Assembly (NCBI GenBank): GCA_019509895.1
Contig: JAEKLK010000194.1
Coordinates: forward strand, 1 to 12,896
Source: Betaproteobacteria bacterium
GTDB lineage: Bacteria; Pseudomonadota; Gammaproteobacteria; Burkholderiales; SG8-39
DNA length: 12,896 nt
Reading direction: 5' to 3'
The notes beneath the pieces are model-generated. The model ran no database searches and had not been told where the DNA came from. It was given only the letters and a program-made list of their open reading frames with translations. This document shows positions 1-6,599 of this stretch, one piece after another. Each line of letters starts with the position of its first letter. Positions within the stretch are counted from its first letter, which is position 1. The position numbers and the translations under genes are program-made.

Positions 1-470
1 GCCCAGTACGCATAGCCGCCGGTTTCTTCCTCGATGATGACCGAGAGCCCGATGCGCAGGCGCGCCTTGCGGTAGTCCGGCGACAGTCGCGCCAGATCGA
101 CGAGCGCGTAGAGATCCAGGCGCTCTGCGCGCGCTTCGATCGCGATCTGCGGATCGAGGGCCTCGTCGTTCAGCGAAGCGCCCTCCCGGTAGCGGCTGAA
201 GGCGTAGGCCGCCCATTCGCTCGACGGCGAAAGGTTGAGCTCGTGGTACGCATCGCTGCCCTCGGCACGCACGAACACCTCGCAGCAGGTATGGCGCCAC
301 AGCTTCCAGCCGACACGCGGACGCGCCGGCGGCGGGATCTTCATGCCCGCCACGTCGCCGTGCAGCTCGTAATGCAGCGACAGCTTGTCCGCCGCGGTTC
401 GTGTCGCTGTTACGGCGACCGCGCGCGCGGCCCGGGTCGGGGAATGCGGATGCGAAACCAGTTCCGGCAT
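1..470 (-). CDS. DOMON-like domain protein, C-terminus cut by window edge
   Basis: The reverse strand reads an uninterrupted frame from ATG at 470 to the left edge, giving about 156 residues of a protein whose end is outside the window. The readable part includes a W-K-L-W-R-H-T-C-C-E-V-F-V stretch (about residues 54-66), then Y-H-E-L-N-L-S-P-S-S-E-W, and near the edge G-L-S-V-I-I-E-E. This pattern of beta-strands with the E-x-N-x-S-P-x-x-x-W core is typical, from memory, of small bacterial DOMON-like proteins, a beta-sandwich fold related to carbohydrate- or haem-binding modules. The function of the stand-alone bacterial members is not known. There is no signal peptide: the N-terminus is Thr/Ala/Arg-rich and not hydrophobic. 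It diverges from the C39-like peptidase gene, with 46 bases between the chosen starts. No clear Shine-Dalgarno precedes the ATG. The family call is moderate; that it is coding is well supported. Confidence 0.72.
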   Translation of the reverse strand, partial: MPELVSHPHSPTRAARAVAVTATRTAADKLSLHYELHGDVAGMKIPPPARPRVGWKLWRHTCCEVFVRAEGSDAYHELNLSPSSEWAAYAFSRYREGASLNDEALDPQIAIEARAERLDLYALVDLARLSPDYRKARLRIGLSVIIEEETGGYAYW

Positions 471-504
471 GACGGGGCGTTACTTTACCGGGCATCGATC
501 CTGC

Positions 505-509
505 AGGGG
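505..509 (+). promoter_or_regulatory. Shine-Dalgarno supporting GTG start at 517
   Basis: AGGGG lies seven bases before GTG 517. It is the best ribosome-binding sequence near the start of the C39-like gene and is the reason for preferring 517 over ATG 469, which would overlap the start codon of the divergent DOMON-like gene, or over further-upstream starts that run antisense inside that gene. Confidence 0.5.
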
Positions 510-516
510 CTGGCGC

Positions 517-1317
517 GTGTCACAAGTCGAGCTCAACACGGCCCGGCCTGAGCGGCGACTGGAAGGCGCGTTCCGCCTGCCGCTCGAGATTCTGCCGCAG
601 CCCGACGAGACCACGTGCGGACCCACTTGCCTGCACGCGGTATTCCGCTACTGGGGCGAGGAAGAGCCGCTCGAAAGGACCATCGGTCGCGGCGAGCGTC
701 TGGAGCACGGCGGCACCTTTGCCGTGTTCCTGGCCTGCGATGCGCTACGTAAGGGCTATCGCGCCACCCTCTACACCTACAACATCACGGTGTTCGATCC
801 GACCTGGTTCGCCGCCGGGGTCGACATCGCCGAGCGCCTCGCGCGGCAGCGCGAGCTGAAAGCACAGGATCTGCGCCTGCTGCACGCGACCGACGGCTAC
901 CTCGAGTTCCTGCGGCTGGGCGGGGTGCTTCGCTTCGTCGACCTCGGTGCCGAGCTGATCCACGGCATCCTGCGCCGCCGGCTGCCGATCATCACGGGCC
1001 TGAGCTCGACGTACCTCTATCGCGGGCCGCGTGAATACGGCGTGCAATCGCGGCCGGACGATGTCGCCGGCTACCCGGCCGGGCACTTCGTCGTAGTCGC
1101 CGGCTACAACGCCGAACGCTCGAGCCTGCTGGTGCTGGATCCGTATCAGCCGACGCCTTATGGTCCGTCGCTCGCCTACTGGATCGGCGCCGAGCGGGTG
1201 CTTGGCGCGGTCATGCTCGGCATCGTGACACACGACGCCAACCTGCTGGTCGTGCATCCCACGCCGGTGAGCCCGCCCGAGGGAAAAGTCTCTCCGGTGC
1301 ATTTCGAGCCGTTATGA
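517..1317 (+). CDS. C39-like cysteine peptidase of a ligase cluster
   Basis: A 266-residue protein without a signal peptide or membrane segment, so probably cytoplasmic. Residues 28-37 read QPDETTCGPT, the Gln/Cys motif of C39-like papain-fold peptidases (catalytic Cys34, oxyanion Gln28). A Gly-His-Phe-Val-Val-Val strand gives His190, and L-V-L-D-P-Y gives Asp208, so the catalytic set is complete. It lacks an ABC transporter domain, so it is not a bacteriocin exporter. From memory, this group matches the 'peptidase C39-like' (DUF3335-type) family, which in pseudomonads is fused to a GNAT domain and sits beside a RimK-like gene; no GNAT domain is present here. It is the first gene of a four-gene unit, and its TGA overlaps the ATG of the ATP-grasp gene (ATGA at 1314-1317). 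Inferred role: hydrolysis or transfer of a peptide or amide made by the neighbouring ligases. Substrate unknown. ATG 469 is an alternative start. Confidence 0.82.
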   Translation: MSQVELNTARPERRLEGAFRLPLEILPQPDETTCGPTCLHAVFRYWGEEEPLERTIGRGERLEHGGTFAVFLACDALRKGYRATLYTYNITVFDPTWFAAGVDIAERLARQRELKAQDLRLLHATDGYLEFLRLGGVLRFVDLGAELIHGILRRRLPIITGLSSTYLYRGPREYGVQSRPDDVAGYPAGHFVVVAGYNAERSSLLVLDPYQPTPYGPSLAYWIGAERVLGAVMLGIVTHDANLLVVHPTPVSPPEGKVSPVHFEPL

Positions 1318-2780
1318 AAGCGCTGATCGTCGTCAATCGGGAGGACGACTGGCCGCACGCGATTCCCGGCGCGGCCGTCACCACGGCCAAGTCGTATCTC
1401 ACCGGCCCGGCGGCGAACAACGAACACTATCGCCAGGTAGTAAATCTGTGTCGCTGCGCCCGCACCGATGATGCGGGGTTCTATGTCTCGCTCCTTGCCG
1501 AGGCGCGCGGACAGCGGCCGCTGCCGACCGCCAAGGCGCTCGAGGACCTGCACGCGAGTCCGGCCAATGCACCGGCGGTGCGCGAAATCGAGGAGCTCGC
1601 CGCGCAAGCGGCGCCAACGGCGCGCAAGCTCGAGCTCGACGTGTACTTCGGCGCCGACGCGCGCGGCAAGCACGACGCGCTCGCCGGGCGCTTGTTTTCC
1701 CTGGCGAAGGCGCCTTTGCTGCGTGCCGACTTCCGCCGCACGCGCGAAGGGTGGCGTCTGCAGAAGTTGCGCGCGCTGAGCGTCTCGGAAATCGGCAGCC
1801 CGGACCGGCCGGCGCTGATACGCGCCGCGACCCGCTTCATCAACGGTCATCCCGATGCGCCCGCCCGGCGTGCCGGGCAGCCTTCGCTCGCCATCCTGCA
1901 CAACACGGATGCCCCGCTGCCGCCGTCCAACCGCGCCGCCCTCGAGGGATTCCTGCGCGCGGCGAAAGCGCTTGGCTTGCGCGCGGAGATCATCGATCGG
2001 CAGGCGATCGAGCGGCTGGGCGAGTTCGATGCGCTGTTCCTGCGCGATACCACGTTCCTCGACCACTACACGTATCGCTTCGCCAAGCGCGCCGCAGACC
2101 TCGGGCTCGTGGTGATCGACGATCCCGATTCGATCGTCCAGTGCAACAACAAGGTCTTTCTGAACGAGCTGCTCACCCGCCATCACATCTCCATGCCGCG
2201 CACGGTGATGGTTCATCGCGAAAACATCGACACGATCGTGCCGACGCTCGGTCTGCCCGTCGTGCTCAAGGAGCCCGGCGGCGGCTTCTCTACTGGCGTG
2301 CACAAGGCGCACACCCCGGCGGAGCTCGAGACGCTCGCGCGGCGAATGCTGGAGAAGTCCGAGCTCATCATCGCGCAGGCCTACATGCCGACCGAGTACG
2401 ACTGGCGGGTGACGGTGCTCGACCGGCGCGTGCTGTTTGTGTGCCAGTACTTCATGGCGCCGGGTCACTGGCAGGTGCACAAGTACGAGCACGACGCGCA
2501 CTCCGAAGGGCACACCGTCGCGCTCTCGATCGGCGAGGCGCCGCGCCTGGTGGTCGACACGGCGTTGCGCGCGGCCAACCTGATTGGCGAGGGCCTCTAC
2601 GGCGTCGACCTCAAGCTGATCGGCGAGCGCTGCTACGTGATCGAGATCAACGACAACGCGAGTATCGACGCCGGCAATGAGGACCAGATTCTCAATGACG
2701 CGCTCTACCGCGAGGTGATGGGCGTGTTCCTGCGCCGCATCCGCGAGCGCTCCGGCGCCGTGGCGGCCGCCGCGCCATGA
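1314..2780 (+). CDS. RimK-like ATP-grasp ligase with RLAN-type N-terminal domain
   Basis: A 488-residue protein. Residues 1 to about 150 match the RLAN-type domain that precedes certain RimK-like ligases. About 185-270 is the pre-ATP-grasp region, and about 275-470 is the ATP-grasp fold. Visible motifs are V-V-L-K-E-P-G-G-G-F-S-T-G (Lys319 and the nucleotide-binding glycine loop), A-Q-A-Y-M-P-T-E-Y-D-W-R-V for substrate and ATP contacts, and V-I-E-I-N-D-N-A-S-I-D, whose Glu444 and Asn446 are the expected magnesium ligands. The family forms amide or peptide bonds by way of an acyl phosphate. E. coli RimK adds glutamates to ribosomal protein S6, but it lacks this N-terminal domain, so S6 is not a safe guess for the substrate. 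The start overlaps the peptidase stop and the stop overlaps the next ATG, both as ATGA, which suggests translational coupling. The enzyme class is confident; the substrate is unknown. Confidence 0.9.
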   Translation: MKALIVVNREDDWPHAIPGAAVTTAKSYLTGPAANNEHYRQVVNLCRCARTDDAGFYVSLLAEARGQRPLPTAKALEDLHASPANAPAVREIEELAAQAAPTARKLELDVYFGADARGKHDALAGRLFSLAKAPLLRADFRRTREGWRLQKLRALSVSEIGSPDRPALIRAATRFINGHPDAPARRAGQPSLAILHNTDAPLPPSNRAALEGFLRAAKALGLRAEIIDRQAIERLGEFDALFLRDTTFLDHYTYRFAKRAADLGLVVIDDPDSIVQCNNKVFLNELLTRHHISMPRTVMVHRENIDTIVPTLGLPVVLKEPGGGFSTGVHKAHTPAELETLARRMLEKSELIIAQAYMPTEYDWRVTVLDRRVLFVCQYFMAPGHWQVHKYEHDAHSEGHTVALSIGEAPRLVVDTALRAANLIGEGLYGVDLKLIGERCYVIEINDNASIDAGNEDQILNDALYREVMGVFLRRIRERSGAVAAAAP

Positions 2781-3997
2781 GCGTCGCACGCGCCTTGCGG
2801 CCCGCGGCGTTCGGTGCCTTCTCCGTCTACGGCCTCGAGGTCGAGTACATGCTGGTGCGGCGCGATACGCTCGATGTCGCGCCGGTTGCCGAGCAGTTGC
2901 TCGCCGCCCGTCAGGCCGGCACCGGCCTTGCCTGGTCGAACGAGATCGTCGCGCATGTCGTCGAGCTGAAGAACCCGGCGCCCACCCCCGATCTCGCCGC
3001 GCTTGCCAACGCGCTGCAGCGGGAGGTGCGCGAGATGAACGCAGCGCTCGCCCCGCTCGGCGCGCGGCTCATGCCCACCGCCATGCATCCGTGGATGGAT
3101 CCGGCGCGCGAGACGCACCTGTGGCCGCACGATAACGATATCTACCGGACCTACGATCGGATTTTCGGCTGCCGCGCGCACGGCTGGGCGAACCTGCAAA
3201 GCGTGCACATCAATCTGCCCTTCGCCGACGACGGCGAATTCGCGCGCCTGCACGCGGCGGTGCGACTTGCGCTGCCGATCATTCCGGCGATCGCGGCCGC
3301 TTCACCTTTCGCCGACGGCACGGCGACGGGCTGGCTCGATTACCGGCTGCACGCGTACGCCGGCAACGCGCCGGGGCTGCCGCAGATGAATGGCGAGATG
3401 ATTCCGGAGCCGGCAGCAAGCCGCGCCGAGTACCAGCGCGTGATCCTCGCTCCGCTCTACGCGGCGCTGGCGCCGCAGGACCCGGAGGGCTTGTTGCGGC
3501 ACGAATGGGCGAATGCCCGCGGCGCCATCGCCCGCTTCGAGCGCAGCGCGATCGAGATCCGCCTGGCCGACGCGCAGGAGTGTCCCGCCGCCGACGTCGC
3601 CATCGCGGCGGCGATCATCGACCTCGTGTGGCTCCTCTACCGGGACGGGGCGGCGGCGCTTCCGACCGGTGAGCTCGCCGCGATCCTGCGCGCCTGCATG
3701 CGCGATGGCGAGCGGGCACAAGTCCACTCACCCGCCTATGTCGCCGCGCTTACCGGCGGCCGTAAGGCCTCGAGCGCCGGCGAGATATGGGCGCAGGCGG
3801 CCGAGCGCATGCCCGACGCGCCACACCGTACGCTGTGGCAGCCGGTGCTCGACAAGATCCAGGTGCGCGGGCCCCTCGCGCGCCGGCTCGTGCGCGCGGT
3901 GGGCGAGACGCCTTCGCGCACGGCGCTCGCCGGCCTCTATGAGCATCTTTGCGAATGCCTCGAGAACGGCGTCTTCTTCGACCCGACCAGCTATTGA
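2777..3997 (+). CDS. GCS2-family carboxylate-amine ligase (glutamate-cysteine ligase-like)
   Basis: A 406-residue protein of the glutamine-synthetase-like ligase superfamily, COG2170-like. Visible features are G-L-E-V-E-Y-M (residues 19-25, metal and ATP-binding glutamates 21 and 23), V-E-L-K-N-P (62-67), M-H-P-W-M (103-107), H-L-W-P-H-D-N-D-I-Y (114-123) and Q-S-V-H-I-N (141-146). This set is characteristic of glutamate-cysteine-ligase-like enzymes, which join an amino group to a carboxylate through a phosphorylated intermediate. Many COG2170 members are not true gamma-glutamylcysteine synthetases, and no glutathione synthetase context is seen, so the product is left open. The ATG overlaps the stop of the ATP-grasp gene by four bases (ATGA, 2777-2780). 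It is followed by an N-formylglutamate amidohydrolase-like gene whose start lies within or at its end. Two different amidoligases in one unit point to a product with two different amide bonds. Confidence 0.88.
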   Translation: MSVARALRPAAFGAFSVYGLEVEYMLVRRDTLDVAPVAEQLLAARQAGTGLAWSNEIVAHVVELKNPAPTPDLAALANALQREVREMNAALAPLGARLMPTAMHPWMDPARETHLWPHDNDIYRTYDRIFGCRAHGWANLQSVHINLPFADDGEFARLHAAVRLALPIIPAIAAASPFADGTATGWLDYRLHAYAGNAPGLPQMNGEMIPEPAASRAEYQRVILAPLYAALAPQDPEGLLRHEWANARGAIARFERSAIEIRLADAQECPAADVAIAAAIIDLVWLLYRDGAAALPTGELAAILRACMRDGERAQVHSPAYVAALTGGRKASSAGEIWAQAAERMPDAPHRTLWQPVLDKIQVRGPLARRLVRAVGETPSRTALAGLYEHLCECLENGVFFDPTSY

Positions 3998-4671
3998 TCA
4001 CCTGCGAGCACGGCGGCAACAGCATCCCGCCGCGCTATCGCACCGCCTTCGCCACCGCCGGGCGCGCGCTCGCGAGCCATGAAGGCTTTGACGACGGCGC
4101 ACTCGAGCTGGCGCGCCAATTCTCGCGCCGGCTGCACGCGCCGCTCGTCTACTCCACGACCAGCCGGCTACTGATCGAGCTCAATCGCTCGCTCGGCCAT
4201 CGGGGCGCCTTGTCGCGCTATTCGCGCCGGCTGCCGCCCCGCGCGCGAGCCGAGCTCGCGCAGCGCTACTACCTTCCCTACCGGTACGCGGTCGAGTCGA
4301 GCGTCAAGTCCTCGCACGGCCGGCGCGTGGTGCACGTCTCCTGCCACAGCTTCACGCCGCGCCTGGCGGGTGTGGTGCGCAACGCGGATATCGGACTCCT
4401 GTTCGATCCGCGGCGCCGTGGCGAGGCCGAGCTGTGTGAGCGCTGGCGCGCAGCGCTTAACGCGCGCGAGCCGAAGCTGCGCGTCAGGCGCAACTATCCG
4501 TATCGCGGTTGGGCGGACGGACTGACGACGGACCTGCGACGCCGCTATGGCGAGGGGCGTTATGTCGGCATCGAGCTCGAGGTGAACCAGCGCTTCCCAA
4601 AGACCGATGGCTCGCGCTGGCGCTCGCTACGCGCGGCGCTCATCGCAAGCTTCGCCGAGGCGCTCGGCTAG
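3955..4671 (+). CDS. N-formylglutamate amidohydrolase family enzyme
   Basis: A 238-residue protein from ATG 3955. Near the N-terminus is L-L-I-T-C-E-H-G-G-N (residues 13-22), the family hallmark, with Glu18 and His19 as probable zinc ligands. Further on are L-I-E-L-N-R-S (74-80), H-V-S-C-H-S-F-T-P (127-135, His131 a likely ligand), A-D-I-G-L-L-F-D-P, N-Y-P-Y-R-G-W-A-D-G, and G-I-E-L-E-V-N-Q (205-212). The known member HutG hydrolyses N-formylglutamate in histidine breakdown. No other hut gene is present, and the tight linkage to two amidoligases suggests that it removes or trims an acyl or amino-acid group in their pathway. The start is uncertain. ATG 3955 overlaps the ligase gene by 43 bases, and TTG 3994, overlapping that gene's TGA, would remove 13 residues and begin directly at the conserved strand. 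No Shine-Dalgarno decides between them. The last gene of the unit, it shares CTAG with the stop of the convergent gene. Confidence 0.87.
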   Translation: MPRERRLLRPDQLLITCEHGGNSIPPRYRTAFATAGRALASHEGFDDGALELARQFSRRLHAPLVYSTTSRLLIELNRSLGHRGALSRYSRRLPPRARAELAQRYYLPYRYAVESSVKSSHGRRVVHVSCHSFTPRLAGVVRNADIGLLFDPRRRGEAELCERWRAALNAREPKLRVRRNYPYRGWADGLTTDLRRRYGEGRYVGIELEVNQRFPKTDGSRWRSLRAALIASFAEALG

Positions 4672-5417
4672 AGGACGATCTCGCGCGCGGCGCCGCGCAC
4701 GTCCATCTCGAACTCGAGCCCGACCACGGGAGGCCGCGCGAGGTGCCAGGTGAGGCCGCCCTCCATAGCGCCGCGCGCGGCCATCTCGGGACCGATGAGG
4801 GGACCGATGTCGTGGACCGTGTAGGCCTGCGTGCTGATGGCATCCGCCCATGAGAAGCCGAGCGCTTTCAAGCGTCCCGCCATCAGCTCGACGACGAAGC
4901 GGACCTTGTCGCGCAGCGCGTCGGGCGACGTCTCGCCATGGCGTACGGTGCGCTCGGCGTAGCCCTGCGGCCCGCCGCGCACCTCGGCGCCCCCGGCGAC
5001 GATGAAGCTGCCGCGACGCGAATCGCTCGGCACGGTGTACGAGAAGGCGTACAGCAGCGGCTCGCGCGGCTTGTCGTACTGCGGGCAGACGTTGGTGCGA
5101 GCGACCGGATTCGCCTCGTTGCGGTAGACGCCCCAGCGCTCGAGCGTCTTCACGTATTCGCGGTTGAAGCTCTCGAATCCCTGCTCGCTGAAGGGCTCGG
5201 GCGAGCGCAGCTCGCACGCGGCAAAGGCGGTGCTCGCCCGCCCGAGTGCTTCCAGGTGCGCCGTCACCGCGGCGAGGCCCGCCGCAAGCGGCAGCGGCCG
5301 CGCGAGGCGCGCGCGCTCGATGGCGAAGCCCCGCTCGGCGGCGACGCCGCTCGAGAACTGGAAGCCGCCCTTGATGTAGCGGTAACCCCCGCTCTTGAAT
5401 ACGATCACTTCGGACAT
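4668..5417 (-). CDS. RidA-like deaminase, CnbZ (2-amino-5-chloromuconate deaminase) family
   Basis: A 249-residue protein. It begins M-S-E-V-I-V-F-K-S-G-G-Y-R-Y-I-K and contains A-C-E-L-R-S-P-E-P-F-S-E-Q-G-F, R-T-N-V-C-P-Q-Y-D-K-P, T-Q-A-Y-T-V-H-D-I and a C-terminal G-L-E-F-E-M-D-V-R-G. From memory this pattern belongs to the CnbZ group. The characterised CnbZ of Comamonas CNB-1 removes ammonia from 2-amino-5-chloromuconate during chloronitrobenzene breakdown. The length is about twice a RidA (YjgF) domain, and the C-terminal half has the RidA-like W-A-D-A-x-x-T-Q-x-Y-T-V-H-D strand. No ring-cleavage dioxygenase or other cnb gene is in the window, so the true substrate may be another enamine or imine. 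It diverges from the hydrolase gene at 5442 with 24 bases between start codons. Only a weak ribosome site is visible. The stop shares CTAG with the gene at 3955-4671. Confidence 0.75.
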   Translation of the reverse strand: MSEVIVFKSGGYRYIKGGFQFSSGVAAERGFAIERARLARPLPLAAGLAAVTAHLEALGRASTAFAACELRSPEPFSEQGFESFNREYVKTLERWGVYRNEANPVARTNVCPQYDKPREPLLYAFSYTVPSDSRRGSFIVAGGAEVRGGPQGYAERTVRHGETSPDALRDKVRFVVELMAGRLKALGFSWADAISTQAYTVHDIGPLIGPEMAARGAMEGGLTWHLARPPVVGLEFEMDVRGAAREIVL

Positions 5418-5431
5418 GAGCCGAATCTTAG

Positions 5432-5437
5432 AGGAGG
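5432..5437 (+). promoter_or_regulatory. Shine-Dalgarno AGGAGG for the hydrolase at 5442
   Basis: A perfect AGGAGG lies four bases before ATG 5442. It fixes the start of the alpha/beta hydrolase despite an open frame that extends far upstream, antisense to the CnbZ-like gene. It occupies part of the 24-base gap between the two divergent start codons. Confidence 0.7.
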
Positions 5438-5441
5438 ACCG

Positions 5442-6386
5442 ATGAACCGCCGCAATTTCCTCACCGCCGCCGGGGCGACGATCGCCGCCGGGCCCGTGCT
5501 GGCGCAGGCGCCGAAGGTGTTTCTCGACTACGACCAGGCGGCGCTCGACGCCGCGTACGACCAGTCCAGGTACGCGCCCAACCTGCAGCAGGTGATCAAG
5601 CGCTACGCGACCAATAGCGAGCTGACCCGCTCCCGACTCGGTGCGCCGCGGCGCGTCGCCTACGGCTCGCAGCCGATCGAGCAGCTCGAGATCTACCGCA
5701 CCGAGCGCGCGAACGCGCCGGTGCAGGTGTTCGTCCACGGCGGTGCCTGGCGCAGCGGCGTCGCCAAGGACTATGCATTCCCGGCCGAAATGTTCGTCGC
5801 CGCCGGCGCGCACTACGTCGTTCCGGACTTCGCCTGGGTGCAGGATGCCGGCGGCAGCCTGGCGCCGATCAGCGATCAGATCCGGCGCGCGCTCGCCTGG
5901 GTCGCGCGCAACGCGGCGAGCTTCGGCGGCGACGCGAGCCGGATCTACGTCTCCGGTCACTCCTCCGGCGGCCACCAGGCGGCCGTGCTCGCCACAACCG
6001 ACTGGAAGCGCGACTTCGGCCTGCCGCCGGAGGTCGTCAAGGGCTACGTGCTGGTCAGCGGCATCTACGAGCTCTATCCGGTCTCACTCTCCGCACGCGC
6101 GAGCTACGTCAAGTTCGACGAGCGCACGCTCGCCGAGCTGAGCGCCATGCGCCATCTCGAGCGCATCGGCGCGCCGGTCACGGTCGTGTACGGGACGCTG
6201 GAGACGCCGGAATTCCAGCGGCAGAGCCGGGAGTTCGCGCAAGCGCTGCGAAAGGCGGGGATGCCGGTGCAGCTCATCGTCGCCGACGGCTACAACCATT
6301 TCGAGGTGATGGAGACGCTCGCGAATCCGTTCCAGTTCGCCGGCCGCGCCGCGCTCGAGCAGATGAAGCTAAAGGCGCCGCTCTAG
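5442..6386 (+). CDS. Tat-exported alpha/beta hydrolase, formamidase-like
   Basis: A 314-residue protein. The N-terminus M-N-R-R-N-F-L-T-A-A followed by an Ala/Gly-rich hydrophobic run and L-A-Q-A is a twin-arginine signal peptide, with cleavage expected near residue 22. Catalytic features are V-H-G-G-A-W (98-103, oxyanion hole), G-H-S-S-G-G (172-177, nucleophile Ser174), an acidic residue in Y-G-T-L-E-T-P-E-F, and Y-N-H-F-E (His286). The HGGAW and GHSSGG motifs are those of the kynurenine formamidase / BD-FAE-like esterase group. The family hydrolyses aryl-formamides or short esters; a periplasmic location is unusual for a true kynurenine formamidase, so a general esterase or amidase is equally likely. 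Start fixed by AGGAGG at 5432-5437. It is divergent from the CnbZ-like gene, and its TAG shares CTAG with the stop of the convergent small gene at 6383. Substrate unknown. Confidence 0.85.
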   Translation: MNRRNFLTAAGATIAAGPVLAQAPKVFLDYDQAALDAAYDQSRYAPNLQQVIKRYATNSELTRSRLGAPRRVAYGSQPIEQLEIYRTERANAPVQVFVHGGAWRSGVAKDYAFPAEMFVAAGAHYVVPDFAWVQDAGGSLAPISDQIRRALAWVARNAASFGGDASRIYVSGHSSGGHQAAVLATTDWKRDFGLPPEVVKGYVLVSGIYELYPVSLSARASYVKFDERTLAELSAMRHLERIGAPVTVVYGTLETPEFQRQSREFAQALRKAGMPVQLIVADGYNHFEVMETLANPFQFAGRAALEQMKLKAPL

Positions 6387-6583
6387 CGGCGCCGCGAGAC
6401 AATCTCGAGGAGCTGCAAGAAGGCGGCGTCCGGCGGCACCTCGCGCCCGGCAAGCCACTCGTTGACCTGCTCGATCGGGCGGCCGAGCGCCGCGGCGAGC
6501 GCTTCTGCGCCACCCACCGCTTCGAGCGCCTTGCGCGTCGTGCGCGTGTAGATCGTCTGTTCCGCCACCCGGCCGCCAGTCAT
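6383..6583 (-). CDS. Small helix-turn-helix-like protein
   Basis: A 66-residue basic-to-neutral protein. Residues about 18-60 (K-A-L-E-A-V-G-G-A-E-A-L-A-A-A-L-G then a turn, then V-N-E-W-L-A-G-R-E-V-P) resemble the helix-turn-helix of small Cro/YdaS-type DNA-binding proteins: a G-G-x-x-x-L-A-x-x-L-G helix followed by a recognition helix ending in W-L-x-G. It starts 16 bases after the stop of the SGNH hydrolase gene on the same strand and may be co-transcribed with it. No Shine-Dalgarno is visible. The stop overlaps that of the convergent hydrolase by the four bases CTAG. It could be a regulator of nearby genes or a stand-alone DNA-binding protein. Coding is fairly likely because the conserved-looking motif is coherent; the function is inferred only. 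Confidence 0.6.
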   Translation of the reverse strand: MTGGRVAEQTIYTRTTRKALEAVGGAEALAAALGRPIEQVNEWLAGREVPPDAAFLQLLEIVSRRR

Positions 6584-6599
6584 GCGGCGGCGAGTGTAG

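Noticed and set aside
471..516. Promoter between the divergent DOMON-like and peptidase genes
   Set aside because: TACTTT on the plus strand and TAAAGT on the minus strand resemble -10 boxes, but neither has a -35 partner at normal spacing.
1176..2789. Very long open frame on the minus strand across the ATP-grasp gene (about 537 residues)
   Set aside because: It is antisense to a gene with clear ATP-grasp motifs; the translation is His/Arg/Gly-rich without recognisable motifs, which is typical of the shadow frames of GC-rich genes.
2777..3997. GCS2 gene as a true glutamate-cysteine ligase (gshA)
   Set aside because: Its neighbours are not glutathione genes and COG2170 members have diverse substrates, so no symbol was given.
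3955..4671. HutG of histidine breakdown
   Set aside because: No hutH, hutU or hutI is nearby and the gene is coupled to amidoligases; only the family was called.
4938..5441. Upstream extension of the exported hydrolase frame
   Set aside because: It would run antisense through the CnbZ-like gene and bury the Tat signal and the AGGAGG site at 5432-5437; ATG 5442 is the clear start.
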